From positions 96,819-160,818 of the forward strand of contig JAUWYY010000007.1 in the NCBI GenBank assembly GCA_030615605.1: DNA of 64,000 nt, written 5' to 3'. Of this stretch, positions 16,374-23,886 are shown in pieces. The stretch's first letter is position 1; each line of letters begins with the position of its first letter. The stretch is from a bacterium (GTDB taxonomy: Bacteria; Armatimonadota; Zipacnadia; Zipacnadales; Zipacnadaceae). The notes beneath the pieces are model-generated. The model searched no databases. It was not told the origin of the DNA and saw only the letters and a list, made by a program, of their open reading frames with translations. The position numbers and the translations under genes are program-made.

Positions 16374-17645
16374 ATGCACGCGACACGGACCTCGTCAACG
16401 GAGAATGTCAATCCCTGGCAGATAGCCCAGGAGCAATTGGCACAAAGTGCCCAGCGTATCGGGCTCTCTTCAGCCATTCATCAGAAGCTGGCTCACCCTA
16501 AGCGAATTATCATCGTTTCTATCCCCACGCAGATGGACGATGGTAGTTGGGAAGTATTCACCGGCTACCGCGTCCAACACAGCATCGAACGCGGTCCCTG
16601 TAAGGGGGGCATCCGCTACCATCCCGCTGTCAATCTGGACGAAATGAAGGCCCTGGCAATGTGGATGACCTGGAAGTCAGCGGTGGTGGACATCCCCTTT
16701 GGAGGTGGCAAGGGCGGAGTGACATGCGATCCAGAGCGGATGTCGCAGCGAGAGCTGGAGCGGATGACTCGCCGCTTCACCACCGAGTTGATTGAAGTTA
16801 TCGGCCCGGAAAAGGATATTCCCGCGCCGGATGTCAATACCGACGAGCAGGTCATGGCCTGGATCGTAGATACCTACAGTATGAACAAAGGATATATGGT
16901 GCCGGGCGTTGTTACCGGAAAGCCGCTGGCCCTGGGCGGCTCACGAGGGCGCCGCGAGGCCACCGGCCGCGGCTGTCTCTGTATTATTGAGGAGGCCCTA
17001 CGTGTCCGCGATGAGCTCTGTGAGGGGCTAACGATGGCCGTCCAAGGCTTCGGCAAGGTCGGCAGCGTCACCGCACGCCTGGCCGCAGAAAAAGGCTTTC
17101 GGGTCATTGCCATATCCGATGTGGGCGGTGCTGTTTTCAATGCACATGGCTTGGACGTGAGCGACCTGCTCATCTATGCCCAAGAGAACGGATCAGTAGC
17201 AGGCTACCCGGAGGCCGAATCACTGCCGCGCGATGACCTGCTGCTGCTTGAATGCGATATTCTAGTGCCAGCCGCGCTTGAATGCGCCATCCACAAGGGC
17301 AACGCTGAGCAGGTCAGCGCGAGAATTGTTGCTGAGGTTGCCAACGGTCCCACCACGCCAGAAGCCCAGGCTATCCTGGAGGACAAGGGCATCTTCGTGC
17401 TGCCTGACATCCTGGCCAATGCCGGTGGGGTCACGGTGTCCTATTTCGAATGGGTTCAGTCGGTGCAGGCATACTTTTGGAGTGAGGAAGAGGTCAACAC
17501 AAACCTGCAGAGGATAATGCTGAAGGCATTCCACGATGTATACAATACCGCCCAGCGAAACGACATTAGCATGCGCGATGCCGCCATGGATCTGGCCGTC
17601 TCGCGGGTGGCAGAAGCCCAGCGGTTGCGCGGGATTTACCCGTAA
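16374..17645 (+). CDS. gdhA: glutamate dehydrogenase (NAD(P)-dependent)
   Basis: Interconverts glutamate and 2-oxoglutarate plus ammonia. 423 residues, the usual length of hexameric enzymes. Substrate-site segments GPCKGGIRYHP, PFGGGKGGV with the catalytic Lys, and PAPDVNTD with the catalytic Asp are present, as is the Rossmann motif QGFGKVGSVTA. The C-terminal LANAGGVTVSYFEW is also conserved. The ATG at 16374 is preceded by AGGAGG. Cofactor preference cannot be fixed by eye. About 110 bp separates it from nth. Confidence 0.96.
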   Translation: MHATRTSSTENVNPWQIAQEQLAQSAQRIGLSSAIHQKLAHPKRIIIVSIPTQMDDGSWEVFTGYRVQHSIERGPCKGGIRYHPAVNLDEMKALAMWMTWKSAVVDIPFGGGKGGVTCDPERMSQRELERMTRRFTTELIEVIGPEKDIPAPDVNTDEQVMAWIVDTYSMNKGYMVPGVVTGKPLALGGSRGRREATGRGCLCIIEEALRVRDELCEGLTMAVQGFGKVGSVTARLAAEKGFRVIAISDVGGAVFNAHGLDVSDLLIYAQENGSVAGYPEAESLPRDDLLLLECDILVPAALECAIHKGNAEQVSARIVAEVANGPTTPEAQAILEDKGIFVLPDILANAGGVTVSYFEWVQSVQAYFWSEEEVNTNLQRIMLKAFHDVYNTAQRNDISMRDAAMDLAVSRVAEAQRLRGIYP

Positions 17646-17727
17646 TCCAATGACACCGGGGAGGAGAACTTCGCGGTGACGGGAACAAATCACTGCAAGG
17701 TTGTGTCCACGGAAGGGAGAAGCAGAT

Positions 17728-18615
17728 ATGCCTGATCTGGGAAACCTGTTGACCGCGATGGTCACGCCCTTTGACGAGGATTTGCAAGTTGATTACGACC
17801 GCGCCGCCCAGCTCGCCGTAAAGCTCATCGAGGAGGGCAACGAGGGCCTGGTTACAACCGGCACCACCGGTGAATCTCCTACTCTGAGCGACGAGGAGAA
17901 GCTCGAGCTGTACCAGGTGGTTAAGGACGCTGTCGGCGTCGATGTCACGGTAATTGCCGGCACGGGCAGCAACAACCATGAGCATACTATCGAGCTGAGC
18001 CAAAAGGCTGCCCAGACCGGCGTGGACGGCATAATGCTCGTCGGCCCTTATTACAATAGACCCTCTCAGGAGGGCTTCTATCAGCATTTCTCGCGAGCGG
18101 CTGCCGCCGTTGATTTGCCCATCATCGTCTACAACGTCCCCGGCCGCACCGGTGAGAACATCACTGCCGAGACGATGATTCGCCTGGCCGAAGATGTACC
18201 CAATATCGTCGCCGTCAAGGAAGCCAGTGGGGATATCACCCAGATCAGCGAGATCTGCGCGGGCACGCCCGATGATTTCGTCGTCTATTCAGGCGACGAT
18301 TCAATGACCCTGCCGATACTGGCGGTCGGCGGCCGCGGAGTCATCAGCGTGGTGGCGCATGTGGTCGCCGCAGAGATGCTGGAGATGATCAGTGCCTTCC
18401 ATGACTGGGATAACCGGCGCGCCTGGCAGATACACCACAAGCTGCTGCCCATTTTTGACGCGGCCTTCCTGCCGTCGGGCAACCCGCCGTGCATCAAGCG
18501 CGCTCTGCAAATCTGCGGCTTTGACTGCGGCGGCGTGCGCCTGCCGCTGGTGGAGGCCAACGATGAAGACACCGCCACGATCCGCCGGGCCTGTCAGGAG
18601 CTGGGCTTGGCCTAG
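17728..18615 (+). CDS. dapA: 4-hydroxy-tetrahydrodipicolinate synthase
   Basis: First enzyme of the lysine/diaminopimelate branch, condensing pyruvate with aspartate semialdehyde. 295 residues. Conserved features are TGTTGESPTL with the Thr-Thr pair, YYNRPSQEGFYQHF with the catalytic Tyr, PGRTG with the carboxylate-binding Arg, and AVKEASGD with the Schiff-base Lys. The ATG at 17728 is preceded by AAGGGAG; a TTG further up is not preferred. A glutamate dehydrogenase gene lies upstream and a uracil-DNA glycosylase downstream. Confidence 0.96.
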   Translation: MPDLGNLLTAMVTPFDEDLQVDYDRAAQLAVKLIEEGNEGLVTTGTTGESPTLSDEEKLELYQVVKDAVGVDVTVIAGTGSNNHEHTIELSQKAAQTGVDGIMLVGPYYNRPSQEGFYQHFSRAAAAVDLPIIVYNVPGRTGENITAETMIRLAEDVPNIVAVKEASGDITQISEICAGTPDDFVVYSGDDSMTLPILAVGGRGVISVVAHVVAAEMLEMISAFHDWDNRRAWQIHHKLLPIFDAAFLPSGNPPCIKRALQICGFDCGGVRLPLVEANDEDTATIRRACQELGLA

Positions 18616-18673
18616 TCTGCTTTTGGGATAGCCATGCAAAGCCAGTCAGTCCGCTCAGGGGTGGAGCAAGGCA

Positions 18674-19234
18674 GTGGATGATATGATTGAAGCGATTGCC
18701 GAGGAGATTCGCAACTGTACCCGCTGCTCGCTGGCGGAGGGACGCACCAACGCGGTGCCCGGCGAGGGCGCCGCTGACGCGGACATCATGTTCATCGGCG
18801 AGGGCCCCGGCCAGCACGAGGATCGCCAGGGCCGGCCGTTTGTGGGCCCGGCGGGCAAGCTACTCGACGAGTTACTCCACGATGCCGGCCTGAGCCGGGA
18901 TCAGGTCTTCATCACAAATATCATCAAATGCCGCGCTCCTCAGAATCGCGACCCGCGTCCCGATGAAATCCAGGCCTGTCGGGGCTACCTGGACGGGCAG
19001 ATAGCGGCCATCAATCCCGGGGCCATCTGCCTGGTCGGACGCCCGGCCACCCAGACGCTGCTCGATCCTAAAGCCTCCATCAGCAAAGTCCACGGCCGGC
19101 CCTTTGAGCGCGACGGCATCCTCTACGTGCCCATCTACCACCCCGCTGCCTGCCTGCACAATCCCGGCCTGCGTTCGGCGGTCGTCGAAGACTTCGAGAA
19201 GCTCAAAGCCCTGCTCGACCAGCATCTGGGGTGA
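18674..19234 (+). CDS. uracil-DNA glycosylase, family 4 (iron-sulfur type)
   Basis: Removes uracil from DNA. 186 residues. Motif A is GEGPGQHEDRQGRPFVG and motif B is YHPAACLHNP. Four cysteines, NCTRC at residues 15-18, IKC near residue 84 and QAC near residue 100, fit the [4Fe-4S] cluster of thermophile-type family 4 enzymes. The GTG at 18674 follows GGAGCAAGG; an ATG 9 bp later is possible. It is third in a run after gdhA and dapA and is followed by palindromic repeats. Confidence 0.93.
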   Translation: MDDMIEAIAEEIRNCTRCSLAEGRTNAVPGEGAADADIMFIGEGPGQHEDRQGRPFVGPAGKLLDELLHDAGLSRDQVFITNIIKCRAPQNRDPRPDEIQACRGYLDGQIAAINPGAICLVGRPATQTLLDPKASISKVHGRPFERDGILYVPIYHPAACLHNPGLRSAVVEDFEKLKALLDQHLG

Positions 19235-19246
19235 GGGCACGGTAGG

Positions 19247-19291
19247 ACCGGCTTCCAGCCGGTGGTACACAGGCAGGATGCCTGTGCCACC
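19247..19291. repeat. two adjacent palindromic repeats (REP-like) after udg
   Basis: ACCGGCTTCCAGCCGGT, followed directly by a longer stem with arms GTGGTACACAGGCA and TGCCTGTGCCAC around a short loop. Similar palindromic units are widespread in environmental genomes. They may also act as a terminator, although no T-run follows. Confidence 0.7.
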
Positions 19292-19300
19292 ATTAGCCTG

Positions 19301-19549
19301 TATTATTCATGAAGATAGAAGGGATGAGGTTTCAGAAGACCTGAAGTTGGCCCTAGAAAGATGTTGATGATAGTTTACAGTCTGCTATGAAGAATGCCAG
19401 GGGGTAACTATTAACTGGGCTACTCTACTTGTAAAGTTTTTGCCGGCCTGTCCGCTGTAGCTATACTTGTGTAGCGCAGGCGGGAAAGGTGCGGAAAACC
19501 GGCTTTTTCCAAAAAGCGGGTTTTCCGCAAAATCCGTTTATGAATAATT
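19301..19549 (+). mobile_element. MITE-like element, copy 1, upstream of xerC
   Basis: About 249 bp bounded by inverted ATTATTCAT / ATGAATAAT ends. The body shares long near-identical stretches with 28784-28993, including TAACTATTAACTGGG and CTTGTAAAGTTTTTGCCGG. Near its right end is a 38-nt hairpin (19491-19528) with arms GCGGAAAACC and GGTTTTCCGC. Compared with copy 2 it has an extra segment of about 38 bp around 19447-19484. No transposase is encoded. Confidence 0.75.
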
Positions 19550-19565
19550 CGGGTTAGAAAAGACC

Positions 19566-20516
19566 ATGCCTGCCGAGCAGATTGACGCATTTATGGAGTA
19601 TATGACCGGTGTGCGCGGGGTGTCGGCCAATACCGCCGAGGCCTACGCGCATGACGCCGTCCAGTTCGTGGACTTCCTCGGCCAACTGTGGGGCGAAGAG
19701 CAGGCCTGGGCGCTGGGCGAAGTGGACTATCCTACCATCCGCCGCTACCTGGCGCACCTCAATCGGATGGAGTATGCCCGCAGCACCATCAACCGCAAGC
19801 TGGCCGCGCTGCGCGCGCTGTTCCGCTTCCTGGTGGACGAGGGGAAGATCGAGCAGAATCCGGCGGCCGCCGCGCCTACTCCCAAGCAGGCTCACAAGCT
19901 GCCCGAGGTGCTCTACGAATACGAGCTGGAGCAACTGCTAACCGCCCCCGATACCAATAAGCCCGCTGGCCAGCGCGACCGGGTCATCCTGGAGCTGCTC
20001 TACGCCAGCGGCATGCGCGTCTCGGAGCTGGCCGCCCTGGATATTGACGACCTGAATATGGACCAGCGCCAGATCCGCGTCATCGGCAAGGGCGACCGTG
20101 AGCGCATTGTATTCTTTGGCCGGCCCGCGGCCAGCGCTGTCATTCACTACCGCAACCACGGGCGCCAGGTGCTGTTGCGCAAACGGGCCGACGCTGAGAC
20201 AGAATCAGCGCTGCTGCTTAATCCGTCCGGCACGCGCCTGTCGGTGCGCAGCATCCAGAATATCGTGCGCAAGTACGTAATACAGACGGCGGCCAGCGCC
20301 AATATCAGTCCACACAGCCTCCGCCACAGCTTCGCCACGCACTTGCTGGACCGTGGCGCGGACCTGCGCAGCATCCAGGAGCTACTCGGCCACAATAACC
20401 TGGGCACCACCCAGATCTACACCCACGTCACCACCCAACGCATCAAAGAGGCGTACCACAAAGCCCATCCGCTGGCAAAACATGGAGGGCCGGACAGTCC
20501 GTGCCACGATACCTAA
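19566..20516 (+). CDS. xerC: tyrosine recombinase XerC/CodV-like
   Basis: Site-specific recombinase for chromosome dimer resolution at dif. 316 residues, with an N-terminal SAM-like domain and a catalytic domain holding Arg151 (SGMRVSEL), Lys175 (GKGDRE), His250 and Arg253 (HSLRHSF), His276 (LGHNNL) and the nucleophile Tyr285 (IYTHV). In many genomes it is followed directly by hslVU, as in codV-clpQY. Here 2.8 kb of accessory DNA intervenes. The last 10 or so residues (GPDSPCHDT) look non-conserved and overlap a helix-turn-helix remnant on the other strand. Start ATG at 19566, 17 bp after the repeat element. Confidence 0.94.
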   Translation: MPAEQIDAFMEYMTGVRGVSANTAEAYAHDAVQFVDFLGQLWGEEQAWALGEVDYPTIRRYLAHLNRMEYARSTINRKLAALRALFRFLVDEGKIEQNPAAAAPTPKQAHKLPEVLYEYELEQLLTAPDTNKPAGQRDRVILELLYASGMRVSELAALDIDDLNMDQRQIRVIGKGDRERIVFFGRPAASAVIHYRNHGRQVLLRKRADAETESALLLNPSGTRLSVRSIQNIVRKYVIQTAASANISPHSLRHSFATHLLDRGADLRSIQELLGHNNLGTTQIYTHVTTQRIKEAYHKAHPLAKHGGPDSPCHDT

Positions 20517-20558
20517 GTCTTTAGCCGCCTGCTTGACCGTCAGCTCAAGGTCTGTCAC
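20517..20558 (-). pseudogene. 5' remnant of a helix-turn-helix gene against the xerC end
   Basis: On the minus strand a GTG at 20558 with AAAGGAGGGG upstream begins VTDLELTVKQAAKDLGI, followed by VARTV, a good match to a helix-turn-helix N-terminus (LTVKEAAxxLGIxxRTV). The frame then runs into antisense xerC sequence and ends without a domain. It is probably a truncated regulator or excisionase gene left by rearrangement. Confidence 0.45.
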
Positions 20559-20610
20559 TGTTTCCCCTCCTTTACAACCGCTCGAAGGTTAGTTCAAGAT
20601 CTGGCATGGG

Positions 20611-20874
20611 CTATTCGTCGCGTTCATCATACTCAAAGCAGATTGGCTTGCCCGGCGGGCCAGTCGTTTGGGCTAGGATCACCAGCGCCATCTTTGCGGC
20701 AGCATCTTTGGGCAGAAGCAGACGGCTCTCATTATGGCTGCCCCTATAGTCAGGTGCGCCCCTCAGCCAAATACCAACAAAACCGTCAGTTTCGCAACGG
20801 ACCGTGACCTCGTAAACTCCGCTCTCGTCCCACCCATACCAGCGGCCACTGCTATAGTGGAGTTGTGCTTCCAT
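20611..20874 (-). CDS. hypothetical protein
   Basis: An 87-residue acidic soluble protein without recognised domains. It begins MEAQLHYSSGRWYGWDESG and ends CFEYDERDE. The ATG at 20874 is preceded by GGGAGGCAAAG. It is part of the small accessory island between xerC and hslV. After its stop comes TAGCCCATGCCAGATCTTGA, closely related to the sequence after the next gene's stop at about 20975, so the island holds duplicated flanks. Confidence 0.55.
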   Translation of the reverse strand: MEAQLHYSSGRWYGWDESGVYEVTVRCETDGFVGIWLRGAPDYRGSHNESRLLLPKDAAAKMALVILAQTTGPPGKPICFEYDERDE

Positions 20875-20984
20875 CGTCTTTGCCTCCCTTCCCGATTGTC
20901 AGGACTGTTTGACTATTCGCCACAGCTCCCGATTGCCCTGCTCACGCCCGCCTGCTCGACGGCCAGCTCAATGTCCGGCACGGG

Positions 20985-21386
20985 CTATACCTTGTGAAGC
21001 CATATCCAGAGCAAGCCGAAGCCCTCTACCAGGCCCACCTCATATATCTGACTGCCCTCACGATGCCAAGTAACAGGGTCCTCGCCCACCTCGTACAGCA
21101 TATACTCCTCTTCTCCCACCTTTGCCCAAGTCCCCGCGCCACTGTGGGGAGGCATCCCCGGCATCGTTCCGAAGTCCGTCCAGGTCCCCGCTGTAGTGAA
21201 GGTTGCTGTGTAGAAGATTCCCATCTCCTCGACGGGAACCTTGGCTCCGCTATACGAATCGCTGAGCGCATAAGCCTCCCACGTCCCGACGATAAAATCC
21301 TGGCTCGGGGTGCCTCCGCCGCCTCCACCACAGCCTGCGATTAAGACCACTGCTGGGATTGTCAGCCACAGCCACTTCTTGCTCAT
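20985..21386 (-). CDS. predicted lipoprotein
   Basis: A 133-residue secreted lipoprotein. The signal peptide MSKKWLWLTIPAVVLIAGC ends in a lipobox (LIAGC) with Cys19 as the lipidation site, followed by a Gly-rich linker (GGGGGG). The mature part has IVGTWEAYALSDSYSGAKV and TFTTAGTWTDFG, a pattern seen in small lipocalin-like or DUF4488-type beta proteins. The ATG at 21386 follows GGGAGGA; the longer frame to 21518 lacks a ribosome binding site. Function unknown. Confidence 0.8.
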   Translation of the reverse strand: MSKKWLWLTIPAVVLIAGCGGGGGGTPSQDFIVGTWEAYALSDSYSGAKVPVEEMGIFYTATFTTAGTWTDFGTMPGMPPHSGAGTWAKVGEEEYMLYEVGEDPVTWHREGSQIYEVGLVEGFGLLWIWLHKV

Positions 21387-21658
21387 GGTCTTTGTCCTCC
21401 CTTTTTGAATGTTGCTTTCGCTGTTCGTCAAGCCGACGAGCCGATGACGAGGCTTACCCTGGGCGGCAACCGCGCAGCCGCCCGCCGGCAATTCGTTTTT
21501 ACTCTTGTATCCTATCACAGTTCTCTCGACCGGTCAAATCCACGCACGCTAGGCATATCATCCACAGCAATAACACAGTTTCCTCCCCAGCAGGTATCGT
21601 ACTGCTCCTTGAAGAATACACCAGTATCAGAGAGCCACCGGCGTGGGATATCTATATC

Positions 21659-21955
21659 ATGAAAACCACAAAACCAATCGAATTCTCGCAACATGCTACC
21701 GAGCGGCTTACTCAGCGGGGAGCCACCAAAGCGGAAGCGATCGCAGCGATAAGAGAAGGGGACTGGACTGCTGCACGGGGAAATCGCTATGAGTCGGAGA
21801 AGGTTTTCGGGTATAATAGTCAATGGCACGGGCGGCACTACCGATACAAGACAGTGAGACCTGTTTTCACTGAGGAGCGCACCCAGATAGTCGTCGTCAC
21901 CGTTTACGTATACTTCTCGTCAAGACGAGGTGGTGGCAGTGAAGATAACCTATGA
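21659..21955 (+). CDS. DUF4258 domain protein (toxin-like)
   Basis: A 98-residue protein whose FSQHATERLTQRGATKAEAIAAI segment matches DUF4258, a RelE/BrnT-like fold seen in putative toxins. Conserved His, Arg and Arg residues lie at about 14, 17 and 21. The longer frame starting at 21359 is rejected; the ATG at 21659 opens exactly at the domain. Its stop overlaps the start of a DUF2283 gene by about 17 nt. The pair resembles toxin-antitoxin modules, but activity is unproven. Confidence 0.75.
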   Translation: MKTTKPIEFSQHATERLTQRGATKAEAIAAIREGDWTAARGNRYESEKVFGYNSQWHGRHYRYKTVRPVFTEERTQIVVVTVYVYFSSRRGGGSEDNL

Positions 21956-22154
21956 TCCCGAAGTTGATGCCTTATACATTAAGCTGCGCGACGACGTGGC
22001 CCGCACCGAGAGGCTAGGCGATGACGTCGCCATTGACTACGATGCCGACGGCGCAGTGGCCGGGATTGAGATTCTTTCGGCCAAGCAGAGCGCTTTTGCC
22101 CACAGTGACGCCCTCGAAGTGAGCTTCCAGAAGCTTGCGGCACCAGCAAAGTAG
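21939..22154 (+). CDS. DUF2283 domain protein
   Basis: A 71-residue protein matching DUF2283: the N-terminal KITYDPEVDALYIKLRDD and central DDVAIDYDADGAVAGIEIL are characteristic. These proteins are often encoded directly after DUF4258 genes and are suspected antitoxins. The GTG at 21939, with GAGGTGG upstream, is chosen; an in-frame GTG 9 bp earlier is possible. It overlaps the upstream gene, suggesting coupled translation. Confidence 0.8.
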   Translation: MKITYDPEVDALYIKLRDDVARTERLGDDVAIDYDADGAVAGIEILSAKQSAFAHSDALEVSFQKLAAPAK

Positions 22155-22180
22155 CCAGTAGCCCTTGCGTTCGTCCCCTC

Positions 22181-22230
22181 AACATTCCCCCTGCGGCAGG
22201 TATTTATGCCCCCGGTGTAGAACAAGGCAT
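22181..22230. repeat. dispersed repeat B, copy 1
   Basis: About 50 bp, with a 35-bp core (22196-22230) containing CCCCCGGTGTAGAACAAGGCAT, that recurs at 23130-23177 with three substitutions in the core. The two copies flank the TIM-barrel gene as direct repeats. Confidence 0.85.
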
Positions 22231-22319
22231 ATGGATAATTCCGATTCAAGCCAACGGTGTTGGCTCTACCCAATAAGGAGTGATGGGGGTGTTGAGGCAT
22301 TTTTAGCAAAGAGCACGAG

Positions 22320-23105
22320 ATGCCAGAACTCGCACTGAATGTCTTGGACAGTGAGCTGAACCAGGCAGCTGCCTTCGCTCGATCTGAGGGAGTTGGACTT
22401 GAGGTCACCGCATTTGCGTTTCCTTGGCAGCTCGCAGAGTACGATGCTGACATCATGGCTCGACATATCCGCGCACTTGAGGGCATCGCTCCAATTGCGT
22501 CGCACGGGCCATTCCTGGACCTGGCCGCGACCAGCCGCGACCCGGCCATCACTGCTATTTGTGAACAGCGCCACAGGCAGTCCCTTGAGGCCGCGTTCCA
22601 ACTCAAAGCGACTACATATGTGGCTCATACCAATTTCAATCCAGTGATACGGCAGGAGGACTATAGGCGGGATTTTGTTCGGCGCTTGTGTGATTTCTGG
22701 TTACCGCTAGCGGATATGGCAGGCCAGCAAGATGTGACGATCGTGCTGGAGAATCTTTGGGAGGAAGGCCCCGAGATCCAACAGCAATCCGTAGATATGG
22801 CAAACCATCCTTACCTTAGGGCCAGCTTCGACAACGGGCACGCACTGGTTTTCTCGAGTAGGCCGGCATCAGACTGGATTAAGGCATTGGGGGACTCCCT
22901 GGCACACCTGCACCTGCACGACAATAACGGAGAGCAGGACGAGCATCTACCTGTGGGGCAAGGGGTTGAGAATTGGTCTGATTTGCTGGAGGCTGTGCTC
23001 CGTTACGCTCCGAATGCCTTGCTTGTCGCCGAAAGTGATGAGCTTGAAAGCAATAAGAGTAGTATACGGCGACTGCAGAGTGAGCTTGCCGCAATAACGG
23101 AGTAA
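22320..23105 (+). CDS. sugar phosphate isomerase/epimerase-like TIM barrel protein
   Basis: A 261-residue protein of the AP endonuclease family 2 / xylose isomerase-like TIM barrel group. Seen are VAHTN in the middle strand, VLENLWEEGP with the metal-binding Glu, ASFDNGHALV with Asp and His, and LHLHDNNGEQDEHLPVGQG near the end, matching the metal-binding signature of the family. Substrate unknown. ATG at 22320. It is an independent insertion between xerC and hslV, flanked by direct copies of repeat B, which suggests that it arrived as a unit. Confidence 0.85.
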   Translation: MPELALNVLDSELNQAAAFARSEGVGLEVTAFAFPWQLAEYDADIMARHIRALEGIAPIASHGPFLDLAATSRDPAITAICEQRHRQSLEAAFQLKATTYVAHTNFNPVIRQEDYRRDFVRRLCDFWLPLADMAGQQDVTIVLENLWEEGPEIQQQSVDMANHPYLRASFDNGHALVFSSRPASDWIKALGDSLAHLHLHDNNGEQDEHLPVGQGVENWSDLLEAVLRYAPNALLVAESDELESNKSSIRRLQSELAAITE

Positions 23106-23129
23106 TTGGTAGCCCCGGCATCCGTCCCT

Positions 23130-23177
23130 AACGTTCCTCCCAGCAGGTATCCAGGCCCCCGGTGTAGAACAAGGCAT
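23130..23177. repeat. dispersed repeat B, copy 2
   Basis: Second copy of the repeat at 22181-22230, 25 bp after the TIM-barrel gene stop. Confidence 0.85.
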
Positions 23178-23187
23178 TGGCAGTGTC

Positions 23188-23325
23188 GGCGAACCAGCGG
23201 GTTACACAAGTGCACTATACGCCAATGAAGCAGGTTCGCCGTACCCACACTTGGAAAGTTTTTGCCGGAGGGGTCGCGGGGAACCGGCTTTTTCCAAAAA
23301 GCGGGTTCCCCGCTCCAGCCGTTAT
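23188..23325 (+). repeat. hairpin element upstream of hslV, related to the MITE-like copies
   Basis: Contains AAAGTTTTTGCCGG and a 38-nt hairpin at 23276-23313 with arms GCGGGGAACC and GGTTCCCCGC around the same GGCTTTTTCCAAAAAGCG centre as in copies 1 and 2. Arm changes are compensated on both sides. A second 8-bp stem (23188-23195 with 23233-23240) lies upstream. It ends 25 bp before hslV. Confidence 0.75.
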
Positions 23326-23349
23326 TCAGTACCAACGAGGTGTTTTGTT

Positions 23350-23883
23350 ATGAGAATTCGCTCAACTACGGTCATAGCGGTGCGGCGGGATGGTGAGACG
23401 GCGCTGGCTGCCGACGGGCAGGTCAGCATTGAGGATACTATCTTCAAGGCCAGCGCGGTGAAGCTGCGCAAGATGCGCGACGATCAGGTGCTGGTGGGCT
23501 ACGCGGGGGCGGCGGCGGATGCCCTGGCGCTGTTTGAACGGCTGGAGGGCCAGCTTGACAAGTATAGCGGCAACCTCCAGCGCGCGGTGGTCGAGCTGGC
23601 CAAGGAGTGGCGCACCGACCGGGCGCTGCGCCAGCTCCAGGCGCTGATGATCGCCGCCGATAAGGACAATTTGATGCTGGTTTCGGGGACCGGCGACGTG
23701 CTGGTGCCTGACGGCGACATCGTGGGCATCGGCACCGGCGGCGGCTACGCCCAGGCCGCCGCGGAGGCCCTGCTCAAGTACACCGACAAGCCGGCTGCGG
23801 AAATTGCTGAGGAAGCAGTGAGCATTGCCGCAGGTATCTGCGTCTATACTAATGAAGATATCACAGTGGAGGTCGTGAAGTAG
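23350..23883 (+). CDS. hslV: ATP-dependent protease peptidase subunit HslV
   Basis: Threonine peptidase that forms a double hexamer capped by HslU. 177 residues. After a short propeptide MRIRS, the catalytic Thr6 begins TTVIAVRRDG. ADGQVSIEDTIFK, GYAGAAADALALFE, ELAKEWRTDR and GIGTGGGYAQAAA follow the family closely. The ATG at 23350 gives this propeptide; the longer frame from 23251 would translate the upstream hairpin. It lies 3 bp from hslU, so the two are coupled. Confidence 0.96.
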   Translation: MRIRSTTVIAVRRDGETALAADGQVSIEDTIFKASAVKLRKMRDDQVLVGYAGAAADALALFERLEGQLDKYSGNLQRAVVELAKEWRTDRALRQLQALMIAADKDNLMLVSGTGDVLVPDGDIVGIGTGGGYAQAAAEALLKYTDKPAAEIAEEAVSIAAGICVYTNEDITVEVVK

Positions 23884-23886
23884 CTG

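Noticed and set aside
20985..21518. Longer version of the lipoprotein
   Set aside because: The lipobox signal peptide starts only at 21386, where a ribosome binding site is present.
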